NCBI GenBank assembly: GCA_025403435.1
Contig: CM046339.1
Span: 4,418,212-4,482,211 of the forward strand
Length of the DNA: 64,000 bases
DNA from: Artocarpus heterophyllus
Lineage: Eukaryota > Streptophyta > Magnoliopsida > Rosales > Moraceae
Direction: 5' to 3'
The notes under the pieces were generated by a model. That model worked only from the letters and a program-made list of their open reading frames with translations, was not told the origin of the DNA and did no database searches. The position numbers were made by a program, and so were the translations under genes. Below are positions 25,389-38,487 of this stretch, in pieces. Each line of letters opens with the position of its first letter. Positions within the stretch are counted from its first letter, which is position 1.

Positions 25389-28300
25389 TACGATCGTTGG
25401 AAAGATGCAAATGATCAGGCCCACTGCTCTGTTATGGCCAGCATGAATAATGTGCTACAAGCTCAACATGAGGATTATGAGACTGCTAAGCAGATCTTGG
25501 ATAATCTAGAAGACATGTTTGGAGGCCAGGCCATAACAAAGCGGCAAGGGGTGCTTCGGAAACTCTTGAAATGTAAGTAGAGACTAGGGACATCTGTAAA
25601 GGAGCACACGTTGTTGGTCATGGGTTACCTCGCTGAGGCTCAAATCAATGGAGCCGACATTGATGTTGAAACTCAGATGACTATGGCCTTTGAGACTCTG
25701 TCAAATGAATTTATTCCATTTAGAGCTACTTTTAATTTGAACGATAGGTGGGATATGACCTTAACAGAATTAATGAAACAGTTACAAGAGTTCAAACTAT
25801 TGATCAGGGAGTCTCCTGCGGGTGGAGAGGCCAATATGGTAGCTGCTTCTGGTTCCAATCCCAACTCTGGGAATGGAAAGAAACAACGGGCTAAGAATAG
25901 GAAGTCTTTTGTTCCTCCTAACAACAAGAGCAAGAAGAAGAAGAGGAAGAACTCGAAGAAGTTTAAGTGCTTCTTCTGTAGGAAGGTCGGGCACATAAAG
26001 AAGCATTGCAAGGACTTCCTTTCCGAATGAGGTAGGTGTGATCTTCTGTATTTAGAAACTTTTTTGGTTGAGGAATCCAGTGACATTTGGGTCATAGATT
26101 CTAGTGCTATTAATCATGTTTGTGTTTCTCTACAAAGGGTTCAAAGAAACGAGAAGTCTGCTACATGAAGACTTCACGTTTCGGATGGGCGATGGATCCT
26201 TAGTCTTAGCGGAAGCAGTAGGAGACATCCATCTTTATTTTGATAGTTATAGGAATTTAATTTTGCGAGATTGTTTTTATGTTCCTAAATTTAAAAGGAA
26301 TTTAATTTCTGTAGCTTGTTTATTTAAAGAGTCCCATTTGGTTTCTTTTAATGATAAAGTGGTGATTTGTAAAAACAAATCTTTTATCTATTCTAGATGG
26401 ATAAAAAATAATATATATTTTATGAGACCTAAGATGGACTTACTGCTTAATGCTGAGATAAGTGATAATAACTCTTAAAGACTTAAAACTTCTCACTCTA
26501 ATAAGACTTATCTTTGGCATTTGCGCCGTGGTCATATTAACCTAAACAGGATTCAAAGGTTGGTAAGGGATGGACCTTTAAGTCAGTTAAAGGTGGAATC
26601 TATACCTCAATGTGAATCTTGTTTAGAGGGTAAAATGACCAAAAGACTATACGGGTCTAAGGGCAACAGGGTCGAAGGGGTTCAAGAACTTGTGCATAGT
26701 GATGTTTGCGGACCAATGAACATCCGGCCACGAGGAGAGTATGAGTACTTTGTCACTTTTATTAACGATTACTCAAGGTATGAGTATGTGTACCTGATGC
26801 ACCACAAAAGCAAAACTTTTGACAAGGTTAGGGAGTTTCAGGCTGAAGTGGAAAAGCGATTAGGTAGACTCATAAAGGCACTTAGATCCGATCGAGGTGG
26901 AGAATACCTTTCTGATGAGTTCTTAGGACGCTTATTAGAGAATGGGATTTTATCCCATTTGACTGCACCGGGCACTCCGCAGCAGAATGGCATAGTGGAG
27001 AGGAGGAATAGGACTTTATTGGATATGGCAAGGTCCATGATGAGTTATTTATCATTGCCTTTATCCTTTTGGGGATATGCATTACAAACCGCATACTTTC
27101 TTTTGAACAATATGCCTTCAAAATCGGTCCCTAAAACACCTCACGAGTTGTGGACTGGCTGGAAGACATCCTTAAACTATATTCGCATATGGATATGTCC
27201 GACTCATGTTCTGTTTAAGGATGCGAATAAGTTGGAAGCACGTTCGGAAGTTTACATATTTGTAGGATATCCAAAAGGGACTAAAAGGGGTTATTTCTAT
27301 AACCCAAAAGAAAATAAAGTCGTGGTTTCAACTAATGCAACTTTCCTTGAAGAGAGTTACATGGATGAGTTTAAACCTCAAAGAAAAGTGGTGCTTGAGA
27401 AGTTAAGGAGTGATCCAATCACTTCAGAGGTTTCGAATGAAACCGTTCTGATTAGTATAGAAAATCCAAATGAACCTAAACAACAACCTAAGGGGCTTCG
27501 GCGTAGTAGGAGGATCGGGTATCAACCTGAGAGGTATATGTTCAATGGAGAGGTGTTCTTGACTAAACCAGATGAACATGACAGGGATCCTTATACTTAT
27601 GCAGAGGCTATGGAGGATGTTGATTCAAAACTCTAGACAGAGGCCATGAACATAGAGATGAAGTCTATGGAAACTAATCAGGTCTGGGAACTTGTGGATC
27701 TTCTCGAAGGGGTAAAACCTATAGGGTGTAAGTGGATCTACAAGCGGAAAAGTGGAGTGGATGGAAAGGTCAAAACCTTTAAGGCTAGACTGGTAGCTAA
27801 GGGTTTATACGCAAAAGGAAGAAATCGATTATGAGGAAACCTTTTCGCTTGTAGCCATGCTTAAGTCCATCCAGATTCTCTTGTCTATAGCTGTAGCTCT
27901 TGACTATGAGATTTGGCAGATGGATGTCAAGATGGCTTTTCTAAATGGCTATCTTGATGAGTCCATTTATATGGAACAGCTAGACGGGTTCAAGGTCAAG
28001 GGTCAAGAGGGTAAGGTTTGTAAGCTGCTAAAGTCGATTTATGGACTTAAGCAGGCTTCTCGTTCTTGGAACATAAGATTTGATCAGGTGATCAAGAGTT
28101 ATGAGTTCTCACAAAATGTGGATAAGCCATGTGTTTACAAATACATTAAGGATGGGAATGTGGTTTTTCTGCTGCTCTATGTAGATGACATTCTGCTAAT
28201 TGGCAATGACATTGAGGCATTGTCATCGGTCAAATTATGGTCGACCAAGCAGTTTGACATGAAGGATTTGGGTGAGGCTAATTTTGTTCTCGCTATCTAG

Positions 28301-29152
28301 ATTTTTCAGGATAAGAAGAACAAAATGATAGCTTTATCCCAGGCCAGATACATAGATAAAATTCTCAAGAGGTTTGCAATGCAAGATTCCAAGAAAGGTG
28401 GGCAACCATCTAGGTTTGGAATTACTCTTTCTAAGAAAGACTCTCCAAAGTATGATGAAGAAAGAGAATACATGAAGAAGGTGCCTTATGCTTCAACAGT
28501 GGGTAGTCTCATGTATGCCATGCTTTACACACGAATAGATATTTATTATGCAGTCGAGATTGTAAGTCAATTTTAGGCGGATCCAAGATCAAACCACTGG
28601 GTTGCGGTAAAGCATGTTTTCAAGTCCTTGAGAAGGACTCGAGGGTATATGCTTATATATTGGGGTGCGGACTTAACTCCTCTAGGATATACTGACTCAG
28701 ATTTTCCATCATGTTTGGATTTTAGGAAATCGACTTTGGGTTTTGTGTTAACTCTGGGCAGCGGTGCCATCACTTGGAGAAGTGTGAAACAAGATTGCAC
28801 TTCGGATTCAACGATGGAGGCTAAGTATGTGGCAGCTAGTGATACTTTGAAAGAAGCAGTGTGTGGGGATCTTGAGGTAGTTCATCGTATGTGTAAGACA
28901 GTATCACTGTATTGTGATAACAGTACGATGGTAACTAATGCTAAGGAACCAAGATTTCACAAGAAGAGTAAGCATATTGATCGGAAGTATCATGTGATAA
29001 AAGACTTCGTTGAGGGCGGGCATGTCACGGTGTGCAAGATCGCATCAGAGGACAATTTGGTTGATCCGTTTACAAAGACACTTACTAGAAGAGTCTTCAA
29101 GAGGCAAGTGGAAGCTATAGGGATGCGAGATTTGTCATATTTACTCACTTAG
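25389..29152 (+). pseudogene. Broken gag-pol of element B
   Basis: Order is Gag, zinc knuckle [14 protein letters not shown] (about 25970-26010), protease with DSSAINH in place of DSGATNH, integrase ([12 protein letters not shown] near 26885; the glutamate in VERRNR near 26995), RT with intact YVDD near 28180, and RNase H. In-frame stops or shifts lie near 25578 (TAG), 26028 (TGA), 26130 (one-base shift), 26478 (TAA), 27634 (TAG), 27807 (shift), 28299 (TAG) and 28574 (TAG). Near 28860 a short deletion removes WLRKFL of RNase H. The N terminus of Gag is deleted. It cannot encode a working polyprotein. Confidence 0.9.
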
Positions 29153-29166
29153 TGCAAGTGGGAGAT

Positions 29167-31196
29167 TGTTAGACATGTATGTCCTAAGAAGTAAGAATGT
29201 AATAAGTTTATGGAGACATTTTTTTCAATAAAGAATTTATTTATTGTTTATGTACCAAATCTTGTCATCTTTACGTTCATATTTGTTGAATGTATTTTAA
29301 GCAAATAAAAGTCTGAGAATGTCGGTCTAAATCTTTAAGACTTAGGCATACGATGGACAGATTATGCGGAAGACATGATTCTTAAGGTGATGGTCTAAAT
29401 CATAAGATCTGCAATCAAGGAAATAAAGTTGGGTGCTTTATTCATGTAAAGATTGTTATGTTGTCTATATCCTAATTGGGAGATGGTTTGTCTTGACCAT
29501 CGAAGGTGGACTCCATGAATAAAAACATTGGCACATTGTCATAGGTGACGATGTGTTGGATCTGGACATAAAGCAAATTGATTTGGATTAATAATTCTGT
29601 CTCGGCAAATTGGTTTACTTTAGGCAGTCATTTGTATTGTATCTTAATCCTGAGATGAATAGTGAGCCTATTGTCTTGACTTGTGTCTTTTGATGTACCA
29701 AAGGGTGACACCCACATCTTAATAGTGGTATACATGTTGGTACATTGGAGGCATGACTCTTGATAGCATAGACCTGTTATTCATAGATATGGAATCCATA
29801 GCTCCTCTTTAGGAGTAGTGATATCCCCTTATATACGTTATCTTATAATTGAAAAACTGGAGCACTCAACCATTTGGATACATAGATGTAACCGAATGGT
29901 ATACTGTCTTTAGATGGGAAGTTTTTCGATGGTGAGATAATGGAACGTAAGATAAAAATAATCGAGAAGGTAAGATAGAACTTATCCTTAAGCCGATTAT
30001 GGATAATCTTATGGGGATACGATACACTATGATATGTCATGGGACTTAGCTATACAGGCTTCATAATTCTATGTAGTTCGAGAGTGCAACTCCAAGCTTT
30101 TAGTGGAGTAGTGTTGGAGTTGATAATTATGAAATGCATATCTGGGATATTGGGTTTCGTAATTATCGGGAGCTTGAACTATATAGGCCTATTTGGTCCC
30201 CTTTGTTAGCTCACAAAATCCTGTAACGATACAGCATGCTTTTCCAATAATTGGGGACTTATGTCAATTTATTAGATTAGTTGAAATTCGGAAGAATCAA
30301 ACAATTCATGTTTGTTTATTGGTTGAATTAATTTTGTGATAAAATTAATTCAAGATAAACTTGTTGAATTATTAGAATCAGATAATTCTTGTTTGTTTAT
30401 CGGTTGATTTAATTTTGAATAAATTAAATCAAGATAAACTTGTAGAATTATTAATAATTCATTTATTTTCCTAGAGATTATTTGGATAAAATTGTTTTAA
30501 TTAGATAACTTCTCCATTGGGTTATTTGAATTAAAATTGAGACTTTATCCTATAGAATCTCGGGTGGAAAATAAAAAATTCGTTGAGATCTTTTTCGGCA
30601 GTTCGGCATGCCGATCATCAAGTTCGGCCTGCCGATGAGGTAAGTTCGGCTTGCCGATTAGGCAGATCGGCCTGCCTATGCGCAAAAAAAAGGATGACAC
30701 GTTTTTACGCAGATTTCATCATATATTGATCTGAATTTGATTCTGATTTGAATTTTTGAGACCTTATCTGATACGGACTAAACCTAGACCCAACCTCTAT
30801 AAATAGAGAGCAAGTCTCATAAGTTATTTAGATCAATTGAGAAATTAAGAATGATACTCTACTGGTTAGAATCTGAAACTCCTTGAGAGCTCTTATTCAC
30901 AAATGACGAACACTAGCTTTGGGTTATCCCAATTGGTTGGAAGGAGAGTCACCTGGAGGAGGAGCTGTACGTGTGAGCCCACACTCACTCCTATCATCGA
31001 TAGAGAATAGCAAAGAAGACCAGTTGGTTGAGGCTCTTCTGGAACGTTATTTCTCTTCATGGATTGCGAGAGTTCTTCGGCATTCAAAGGTTAGTAAGAT
31101 CTGGTTAATTTATGCATATAGCGTGTCAAACTTGTGTTTTAGAAAATACTCTAATATAAAATTTTTAAAATTCTGCTGCGTACTATGTTTCCAACA
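29167..31196 (+). repeat. 3' LTR of element B
   Basis: 2030 bp, TGTTAGAC...CCAACA, after the polypurine tract AAGTGGGAGAT. It carries U3 dyads starting at 30602, 30623, 30645 and 30666. Confidence 0.92.
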
Positions 31197-31600
31197 CCTA
31201 TACTAGCAAGTGTATTTGCCTAAAGGATGAGATAGAGAGAGTAATGAAGAAGGACGACTGCAAGAATACATGGCTGACAAGAGAAAAAAAACAATAGGGG
31301 AAATGGTCGTGCAAATAACCGAAGGAATGATGGATTACGATAAGGGAAATGGTCGTGTAAACGATAGAGGAAACAACCACGTAAACAACTGAAGGAATTG
31401 GGTGATAGATGATATCTACCACTAAATTAGTGACCAGCCCTATCTTCAGTGTCCTCCCCCAATGAGGTCAAGCCCAAACAAGCATAATTAGACCAAGTAT
31501 TGTAGGTTTTATAGTGATGTAGGGTACTATACCAGTGAGTTATTAGCCTGAGAATGAGAAAGAGAGGATGATTAGGGTACAAGTCCAGCCGGGACGAGCA
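31197..31600 (+). pseudogene. Gypsy gag, continuation with duplicated zinc-knuckle segment
   Basis: Directly after element B the interrupted knuckle resumes: YTSKCICLKDEIERVMKK at about 31200-31250, completing the CRFHGDVG half before B. About 180 bp later a second, diverged copy of the pre-knuckle and knuckle region appears (31425-31575, reading TKYCRFYSDVGYYTSEL). Its DNA matches 21590-21697 closely. The gag therefore has a tandem-duplicated C terminus, or a second gag end is joined here. Stops in all frames. Confidence 0.7.
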
Positions 31601-31686
31601 ACATGGATATGTTCTATAATCTGCTCCCCTGTCGACTGGAGAATTAACTTTTAGATTTCCTAGTACCCCTTCGACACTCGAAATTT

Positions 31687-32163
31687 CTAAACTGCCCCTT
31701 TCACCATGTCAACCATCAATCTCTCTAGCTTTTGGTTCTTCTTCCTCTTAGCCTCCAGGTCCTCTTCAACCTGACGAGCTCGCTCCTTCATGCTCTCAAT
31801 CTCTACGAAGATCTTGATGATTGTCACGGTGAGCTTCTTTGAGTCTTTTTGCTCCTTGAGAAAAAGAAGGTGGGCCTTGGTCTCTTTGTTTTTCGCATCC
31901 TCGACTGTCTGTTTCTCCTCGTCAAGGAGAATCCTGAGGGCCTCGATCTCCTTGTGAGGCCTGGCTGATTCATTGATCAACATATCAATCTCTCTATAGG
32001 AGATAAGGGCTGCCATTAGAGCCTGCATACAAATGGTAAGATTAGAAAGGATTAGACAACGAATATTAAGGAAGCAACCGAAGAAGTAATGTTAGAAAAT
32101 ATTGACATTAACCTGGCTATGAATTTCCTCCGTATGTCGCTCCAAGAGAAGAGACGTCTTGGC
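31687..32163 (-). pseudogene. Coiled-coil ORF, 3' exons (possible antisense ORF of a Tat-like gypsy element)
   Basis: Minus strand: an exon fragment ending EEIHSQ (32163-32113), a 90-bp intron with GT...AG ends (32112-32023; donor CAG|GTTAATG, acceptor TTTGTATGCAG|G), then a final exon (32022-31687) rich in E, K, Q and L (MKERARQVEEDLEAKRKK) that should form a coiled coil. Reading phase is preserved across the intron. It is cut at 32163 by the insertion of element C, and a possible upstream exon survives at 60917-60737. Plant Tat-lineage gypsy elements are known to carry an antisense ORF between pol and the 3' LTR, which would fit its position opposite to gag. A captured host exon or the ORF of a minus-oriented element is possible. 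Confidence 0.6.
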
Positions 32164-34174
32164 TGTTAGACATGTATGCCCTAAGGAGTAAAAATGTAAT
32201 ACGTTTTTGGAGACATTTTTATCAATAAAGAATTTATTCATTTATATATATCAAATATTGTCCTCTTTACGTTCATATTTGTTGAATGTATGATAAGCAA
32301 ACAATAGTCTGAGACTGTCAATCTAAACCCTAAGAATTGGGCATATGATGGGATGATTATGCGAAAGACACAATTCTTAGGGGGACGGTCTAAAACATAT
32401 GATCCGCAATCGAGGGAATAAAGTTGGGCGCTTTATTCATGTAAAGATTGTTATGTTGTCTATATCCCTTTTGGGAGATGGTTTGTCTTGACCATCGGAG
32501 TTGGACTCCATGAATAGAAACATTGGCACGTTGTTAAAGGTGAAAATGTGTTGGATTGGGACGTAAAGTGAATTGATTTGGATAAATAATTCTGTCTTGG
32601 CAAATCGATTCACTTTAGACAATCATTTGTATTGTATCTTAATCCTGAGATGAATAATGGGCCCGTTGTCTCGACTTGTGTCGTTTGATGTATCAATGGG
32701 GACTCCCACATCTCTATAGTGGCATGCATGCTGGTACGTTGGAGGCATGACTCTTGATAGCGTAGACTTGTTATTCATAGATATGGAATCCATAGCTCCT
32801 CTTTAGGAGTAATGATATCCTCTTATATGCGTTGTCCTGTAATTGGAAAACTGGAGCGCTCAACCATTTGGATACATAGGTGTAACCGAATGGTATACTA
32901 TCTTTGGATGGTAAGTTTTCTAATGGTGAGACAATGGAACGTAAGATAAAAATAATCAGGAAGGTAAGACAGAACTTGTCCTTAAGCCGATTATGGATGA
33001 TCATATGGGGATGCAATACACTATGATATATTATAGAGACATAGCTACACGAGCTTCGTAATTCTATAAAGTTTGAGAGTGCAGCTCCAAGCTTTTAGTT
33101 GAGTAGCGTTGGAGTTGATAATTGTGAAATGTATATCTGGGATATTAGGTTTCATAATTATCATGAGCTTGAACTTTATAGGTCCATTTTGGTCCCCTTT
33201 GCTAGCTCACAAAATCCTGTAACGACACGGCGTGCTTTTCCAATAATTGGTGACTTATGTCAGATTTATCAGATTGGTTTAAAATTTATAAGAATCAAAT
33301 AATTCATGTCTGTTTATCGGTTGAATTAATTATGTAAGAAATTAGTTCAAGATGAACCTGTTGAATTATTGCGTTCGGGTAATTCTTGTCTGTTTATCAG
33401 TTGTTTTAATTTTGGACAATTAGAACAAGATAAACTTGTAGAATTATTGTGAATTAATTTATTTTCTTAGAGATTATCTTGATAAAGTTTGTTTTGATCA
33501 GATATCTTTTCTATTGGGCTATTGGAATCAAAACTGAGACTTTATCCTTTAGAATCTCGGGTGGAAAATAAAAGATTCGCGGAGATTTTTTCTCGACAGT
33601 TCGGCCTACCGGATGACGTGTTCGGCCTGCATATCAAAAAGTTTAGCCTGCCGACCGATGACAGTTAAGATTACGCGTTTTCACGCGGATCTTATCAGAT
33701 ATTGATCCGAACTTGATTCTGTTTCGATTTTTTGAGACCTAATCTGATATGGACTGACCCTAGGACCAATAGGTATAAAAAGGGAGTCAGTCTAATGATT
33801 TACTCAGATCAATTTGAGAGATTAAGAGTGATACTCTTCTAGTGAGCATCTGAAAACTCCCTGAGAGCTTTTGTTCACAAATCACGAACACTAGCTTTGG
33901 GTTCTCTCTGTTGGTTGGAAGAAAAGTCACCGGTGGAAGAGCTGTACGTGTGAGCCCACACTCACTCTGGTTGTGGATAGAGAATAACAAAGAAGACCAG
34001 TTGGTTGAGGCTCTTCTGGAACGTTACTTCTCTACACAGGTAGCGGAGGTTCTTCGGCACACTGAGGTTAGTAAGATCTGTTTAATTTATACATATAACA
34101 TGTCAAACTTGTATTTTAGAAAATACTCTGATGAAAAATTTTTAAAAATTCCGCTACGCACTTTGTTTCCAACA
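32164..34174 (+). repeat. 5' LTR of element C
   Basis: 2011 bp, TGTTAGAC...CCAACA. TATA box (GGTATAAAAAGGG) at about 33772. Three of the four U3 dyads survive (about 33600-33655). The donor-like CTGAG|GTTAGTAAG lies at about 34063-34076. Confidence 0.92.
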
Positions 34175-35794
34175 ATTGGTATCAGAGCTGAGGTTTTTAC
34201 ATAAATTTGCAAGTTTGTGATTATGTTATATGCATAAATTTTGTGATCTTAATCTCTCCAATGCTTGAATTAAATTTTATAGAGAGATGGCACTCTAGGT
34301 TTCTATATAATATATATGTTGTCATGGATTATGTGGTGAATGTTTATTAATTAATTATGGTTGATTAAATTGTTGTTTAATTATTTATTAATTAATTAAT
34401 ACCGATTATGGTTCCTTAGAGGTTAGAATGTGTATCTAGGTTTTTCATGTAATTAGATGGCGGACTATCATCTCCGTCTGGGAATTGTTATTTAATTTTT
34501 AATTTGTAAGAATTTTGTAATTAAATAATTATTCGGAGAAGACGGAACGAGAAGTCGAATCTTAAAGATTGATGATGGCGTCTCCAGGTATTTCCTGAGT
34601 CTCTAATTTTATGTTTTTGAATTGTTGAAAATAAAATTGTATTTTCTGGATTAAGGTTTCTTCTGCTCTGTCGGCATGCCGGACCTCATAGTTCGGCAGG
34701 CCGAAGGTCACAAATCGGCAGGCCAGACATACGGTCCGGCAAGCCGACAGTGGGGCAGAAATTTTGGTGCTCTGCCGGCAGGCCGAACCACCATGATCGG
34801 CAGACCGATCACCCAGATCGGACTGCCGACCGAGAGCTACCAAATGTCCAGAAAAGGTGCAATTTTTCGGTGCAGTTTTAATTTTATTTTTGGGACGATT
34901 CTGAGAAACATTAAATTTGGATATGACTGAAAATATGAAGTGTTCGATTCATACGGGATTGGGGACTTGAAGATGGATATTACATGAAGAAGGATACAGC
35001 TTGAGGATTCAAGGATGAAGAATCGATAAATGTCTCGATTATTCTCTTGGAATCTTAGTTTTCTATTCTCTAGGGTGAAACCATAATATTACGGTTATTA
35101 TTATTATGCTTGTAGCTATGCTTGATTGCTTTGCTTGTTTGCATTATAATATGATTTACCATGTATATTGATAACATGTCATATAGAATAAGGAGTGCCG
35201 CTCATATTAAAAATTGTTCATGAATAATTTTAAAATAAAACCTTGACTTCAAAAGATTGAGTGGGAGAAGGTTTTAAGAGAGAACCTAAGGCCTCCATCG
35301 TTGGTCTATAGGAAGAACATGGTGATCCCAACCCCTAGGAAGGGATTTCTATCATGTACCAGATTGGATCTCTGAAAGGATAAGGTATTTTAGTATGATT
35401 TATGGTTGCACACCCCTAGGTGGTGATTATAAATCATGGATAAAATATTGAAACGGTGGTTATACACTCACGTTAATTTTATTATTAACCTCCCCTAGGA
35501 GCTCTGTTAATAAAATTAATGGCCAAAGAAACGATTATTAGTATATGCTGGATCATACGGGTCCTGGATGGCATATATTAATCAGGAGGGGATCCGTGTT
35601 CCTGATTGAATTTGGCATGACTCCCTAGGAGCTTGTTGAATTCTGAGTTGGGAATTATAGTTGTAAGGTTGTGATATTTTTAAGGTTTTGACACATAAAC
35701 ACATTTGTATGATTTTACATGATTGTGTTATCTTACTAAATTAATATATATGTTTGTTTATGTTTTGTATATGATTCTTTATTGTAGATTCAAA
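34175..35794 (+). other. PBS and leader of element C
   Basis: PBS TGGTATCAGAGCT at 34177-34189. Dyads start at 34671, 34693, 34715, 34736, 34775, 34797 and 34818. The hairpin module is at about 35473-35606. Acceptor-like TTTATTGTAG lies at about 35778-35787, just before gag. Confidence 0.85.
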
Positions 35795-36228
35795 ATGTCT
35801 AAAAACGTTTTATCATCGATACTTGACAAAAACCAATTAACCGGTGAGAATTATAATGATTGGAAACGGAACCTGGATATTGTCCTTTCCTTTGAGAAAC
35901 TGAAATATGTTCTGACAACTCCTTGTCCTCCCGAGCCTACGGGAGACTCAAGTAATGAGCAATTTCAAGCGTACGACCGCTGGAAAGATGCTAATGATCA
36001 GGCCCGCTGCTATGTTATGGCTAGCATGAACAACGTGCTGCAGGCTCAATATCAGGATTATGAGACTGCGAAGCAGATCTTGGATAATCTTGAGGGCATG
36101 TTTGGAGGCCAGGCCATAACAAAGCTACAAGGGGCGCTTCGGAAACTCTTAAACTGTAGACAGAGACTGGGGACATCTGTAAAGGAGTACATGATGTTGG
36201 TCATGGGTTACCTCGCTGAGGCACAAAC
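35795..36228 (+). pseudogene. Gag N-terminal part of element C
   Basis: Starts MSKNVLSSILDK and is open to the insertion point of D after the codons for GYLAEAQ (ending CAAAC). The continuation is at 55630, where NGADINVETQM follows in the same frame once one CAAAC copy is ignored. Confidence 0.92.
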
Positions 36229-36438
36229 TGTTAGACATGTATGCTCTAAGGAGTAAAAATGTAATACGTTTTTGGAGACATTTTTATCAATAAAGAATTT
36301 ATTCATTTAAATATACCAAATATTGTCCTCTTTACGTTCATATTCGTTGAATGTATGATAAGCAAACAGTAGTCTGAGACTGTCAGTCTAAACCTTAAGA
36401 GTTGGGCATATGATGGGATGATTATGCGGTAGACACGA
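36229..36438 (+). repeat. First 210 bp of D's 5' LTR
   Basis: Starts TGTTAGACATGTATGCTC and is identical in register to the start of the 3' LTR at 53598. It ends ...GTAGACACGA where element E begins. Confidence 0.95.
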
Positions 36439-38473
36439 TGTTGGAAACATAGTGCGCAGCGGAATTTTTTAAAAAATTTTCATCAGAGTATTTTCCAAAA
36501 TACAAGTATGACATGTTATATGTATAAATTAAACAGATCTTACTAACCTCAGTGTGCCGAAGAACCTCCGCGACCTGTGTAGAGAAGTAACGTTCCAGAA
36601 GAGCCTCAACCAACTGGTCTTCTTTGCTATTCTCTATCCACAACCGGAGTGAGTGTGGGCTCACACGTACAGCTCTTCCACCGGTGACTCTCCTTCCAAC
36701 CAATAGAGAGAACCCAAAGCTAGTGTTCGTGATTTGTGAACAAAAGCTCTCAGGGAGTTTTCAGATGCTCACTAGAAGAGTATCACTCTTAATCTCTCAA
36801 ATTGATCTGAGTAAATCATTAGACTCACTCCCTTTTTTATACCTATTGGTCCTTGGGGTCAGTCCATATCAGATTAGGTCTCAAAAATCGAAACAGAATC
36901 AAGTTCGGATCAATATCTGATAAGATACGCGTGAAAAACGCGTAATCTTAGCTGTCGCGGTCGGCATGCCGAACTGTGAGATAGGCAGGCCGAACTGGCC
37001 AGTTCGGCAGGCCGAACTTTCTGATCGGCAGGCCGAACTGCCGAGAAAAAATCTCCGCGAATCTTTTATTTTCCACCCGAGATTCTAAAGGATAAAGTCT
37101 CAGTTTTGATTCAAATAGCCCAATAGAAAAGATATCTGATCAAAACAAACTCTATCAAGATAATCTCTAAGAAAATAAATCAATTCAAATAATTCTACAA
37201 GTTTATCTTGTTCTAATTGTCCAAAATTAAAACAACCGATAAACAGACAAGAATTATCCGAACGCCATAATTCAACAAGTTCATCTTGAACTAATTTCTT
37301 ACATAATTAATTCAACCGATAAACAGACATGAATTATTTGATTCTTATAAATTTTAAACCAATCTGATAAATCTGACATAAGTCACCAATTATTGGAAAA
37401 GCACGCCGTGTCGTTACAGGATTTTGTGAGCTAGCAAAGGGGACCAAAATGGACCTATAAAGTTCAAGCTCATGATAATTATGAAACCCAATATCCCAGA
37501 TATACATTTCACAATTATCAACTCCAATGCTACTCCACTAAAAGCTTGGAGCTGCACTCTCGAACTTTACAGAATTACGAAGCTCGTGTAGCTAAGTCTC
37601 CATGACATATCATAGTGTATCGCATCCCCATATGATCATCCATAATCGGCTTAAGGACAAGTTCTGTCTTACCTTCCCGATTATTTTTATCTTACGTTCC
37701 ATTGTCTCACCATTAGAAAACTTACCATCCAAAGATAGTATACCATTCGGTTACACCTATGTATCCAAATGGTTGAGCGCTCCAGTTTTCCAATTACAGG
37801 ACAACGCATATAAGAGGATATCATTACTCCTAAAGAGGAGCTATGGATTCCATATCTATGAATAACAAGTCTACGCTATCAAGAGTCATGCCTCCAACGT
37901 ACCGGCATGCATGCCACTATAGAGATGTGGGAGTCACCCATTGGTACATCAAAAGACACAAGTCGAGACAACGGGCCCATTATTCATCTCAGGATTAAGA
38001 TACAATACAAACGACTGTCTAAAGTGAATCGATTTGCCAAGACAGAATTATTAATCCAAATCAATTCACTTTATGTCCCGATCCAACACATCGTCACCTA
38101 TGACAACGCGCCAATGTTTCTATTCACGGAGTCCAACTCCGATGGCCAAGACAAACCATCTCCCAAAAGGGATATAGACAACATAACAATCTTTACATGA
38201 ATAAAGCGCCCAACTTTATTCCCTCGATTGCGGATCATATATTTTAGACCATCACCTTAAGAGTCGTGTCTACCGCATAATCATCCCATCATATGCCCAA
38301 CTCTTAAGGTTTAGACTGACAGTCTCAGACTACTGTTTGCTTATCATACATTCAACGAATATGAACGTAAAGAGGACAATATTTGGTATATATAAATGAA
38401 TAAATTCTTTATTGATAAAAATGTCTCCAAAAACGTATTACATTTTTACTCCTTAGAGCATACATGTCTAACA
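36439..38473 (-). repeat. 3' LTR of element E
   Basis: 2035 bp; on the plus strand it reads TGTTGG...TCTAACA. Dyads at 36961-37039. One-base differences from the other E LTR were noted near 36466, 37014, 37026, 37041, 37372 and 37530. Confidence 0.95.
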
Positions 38474-38485
38474 ATCTCCCACTTG
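38474..38485 (-). other. Polypurine tract of element E
   Basis: Minus-strand AAGTGGGAGAT directly before the 3' LTR; the same tract precedes the 3' LTRs of B, C and D. Confidence 0.85.
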
Positions 38486-38487
38486 CA

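Larger units (their letters stand above)
21698..31196 (+). mobile_element. Ty1/copia element B: complete but decayed
   Basis: Two LTRs (21698-23729 and 29167-31196), a degenerate Met PBS (TGGCATCAGAG, from 23732), leader, broken gag-pol and polypurine tract (AAGTGGGAGAT before 29167). Target flanks are CCTAA on the left and CCTAT on the right, a 5-bp duplication with one change. By eye the first ~280 bp of the two LTRs differ at roughly a tenth of positions, so B is far older than D and E. It lies inside gypsy gag. Confidence 0.92.

Noticed and set aside
32164..34174. Two independent solo LTRs at 32164 and 59169 instead of one split element C
   Set aside because: PBS, leader and gag follow the first, and the same gag continues in frame after the CAAAC duplication up to the second, so they belong to one insertion.
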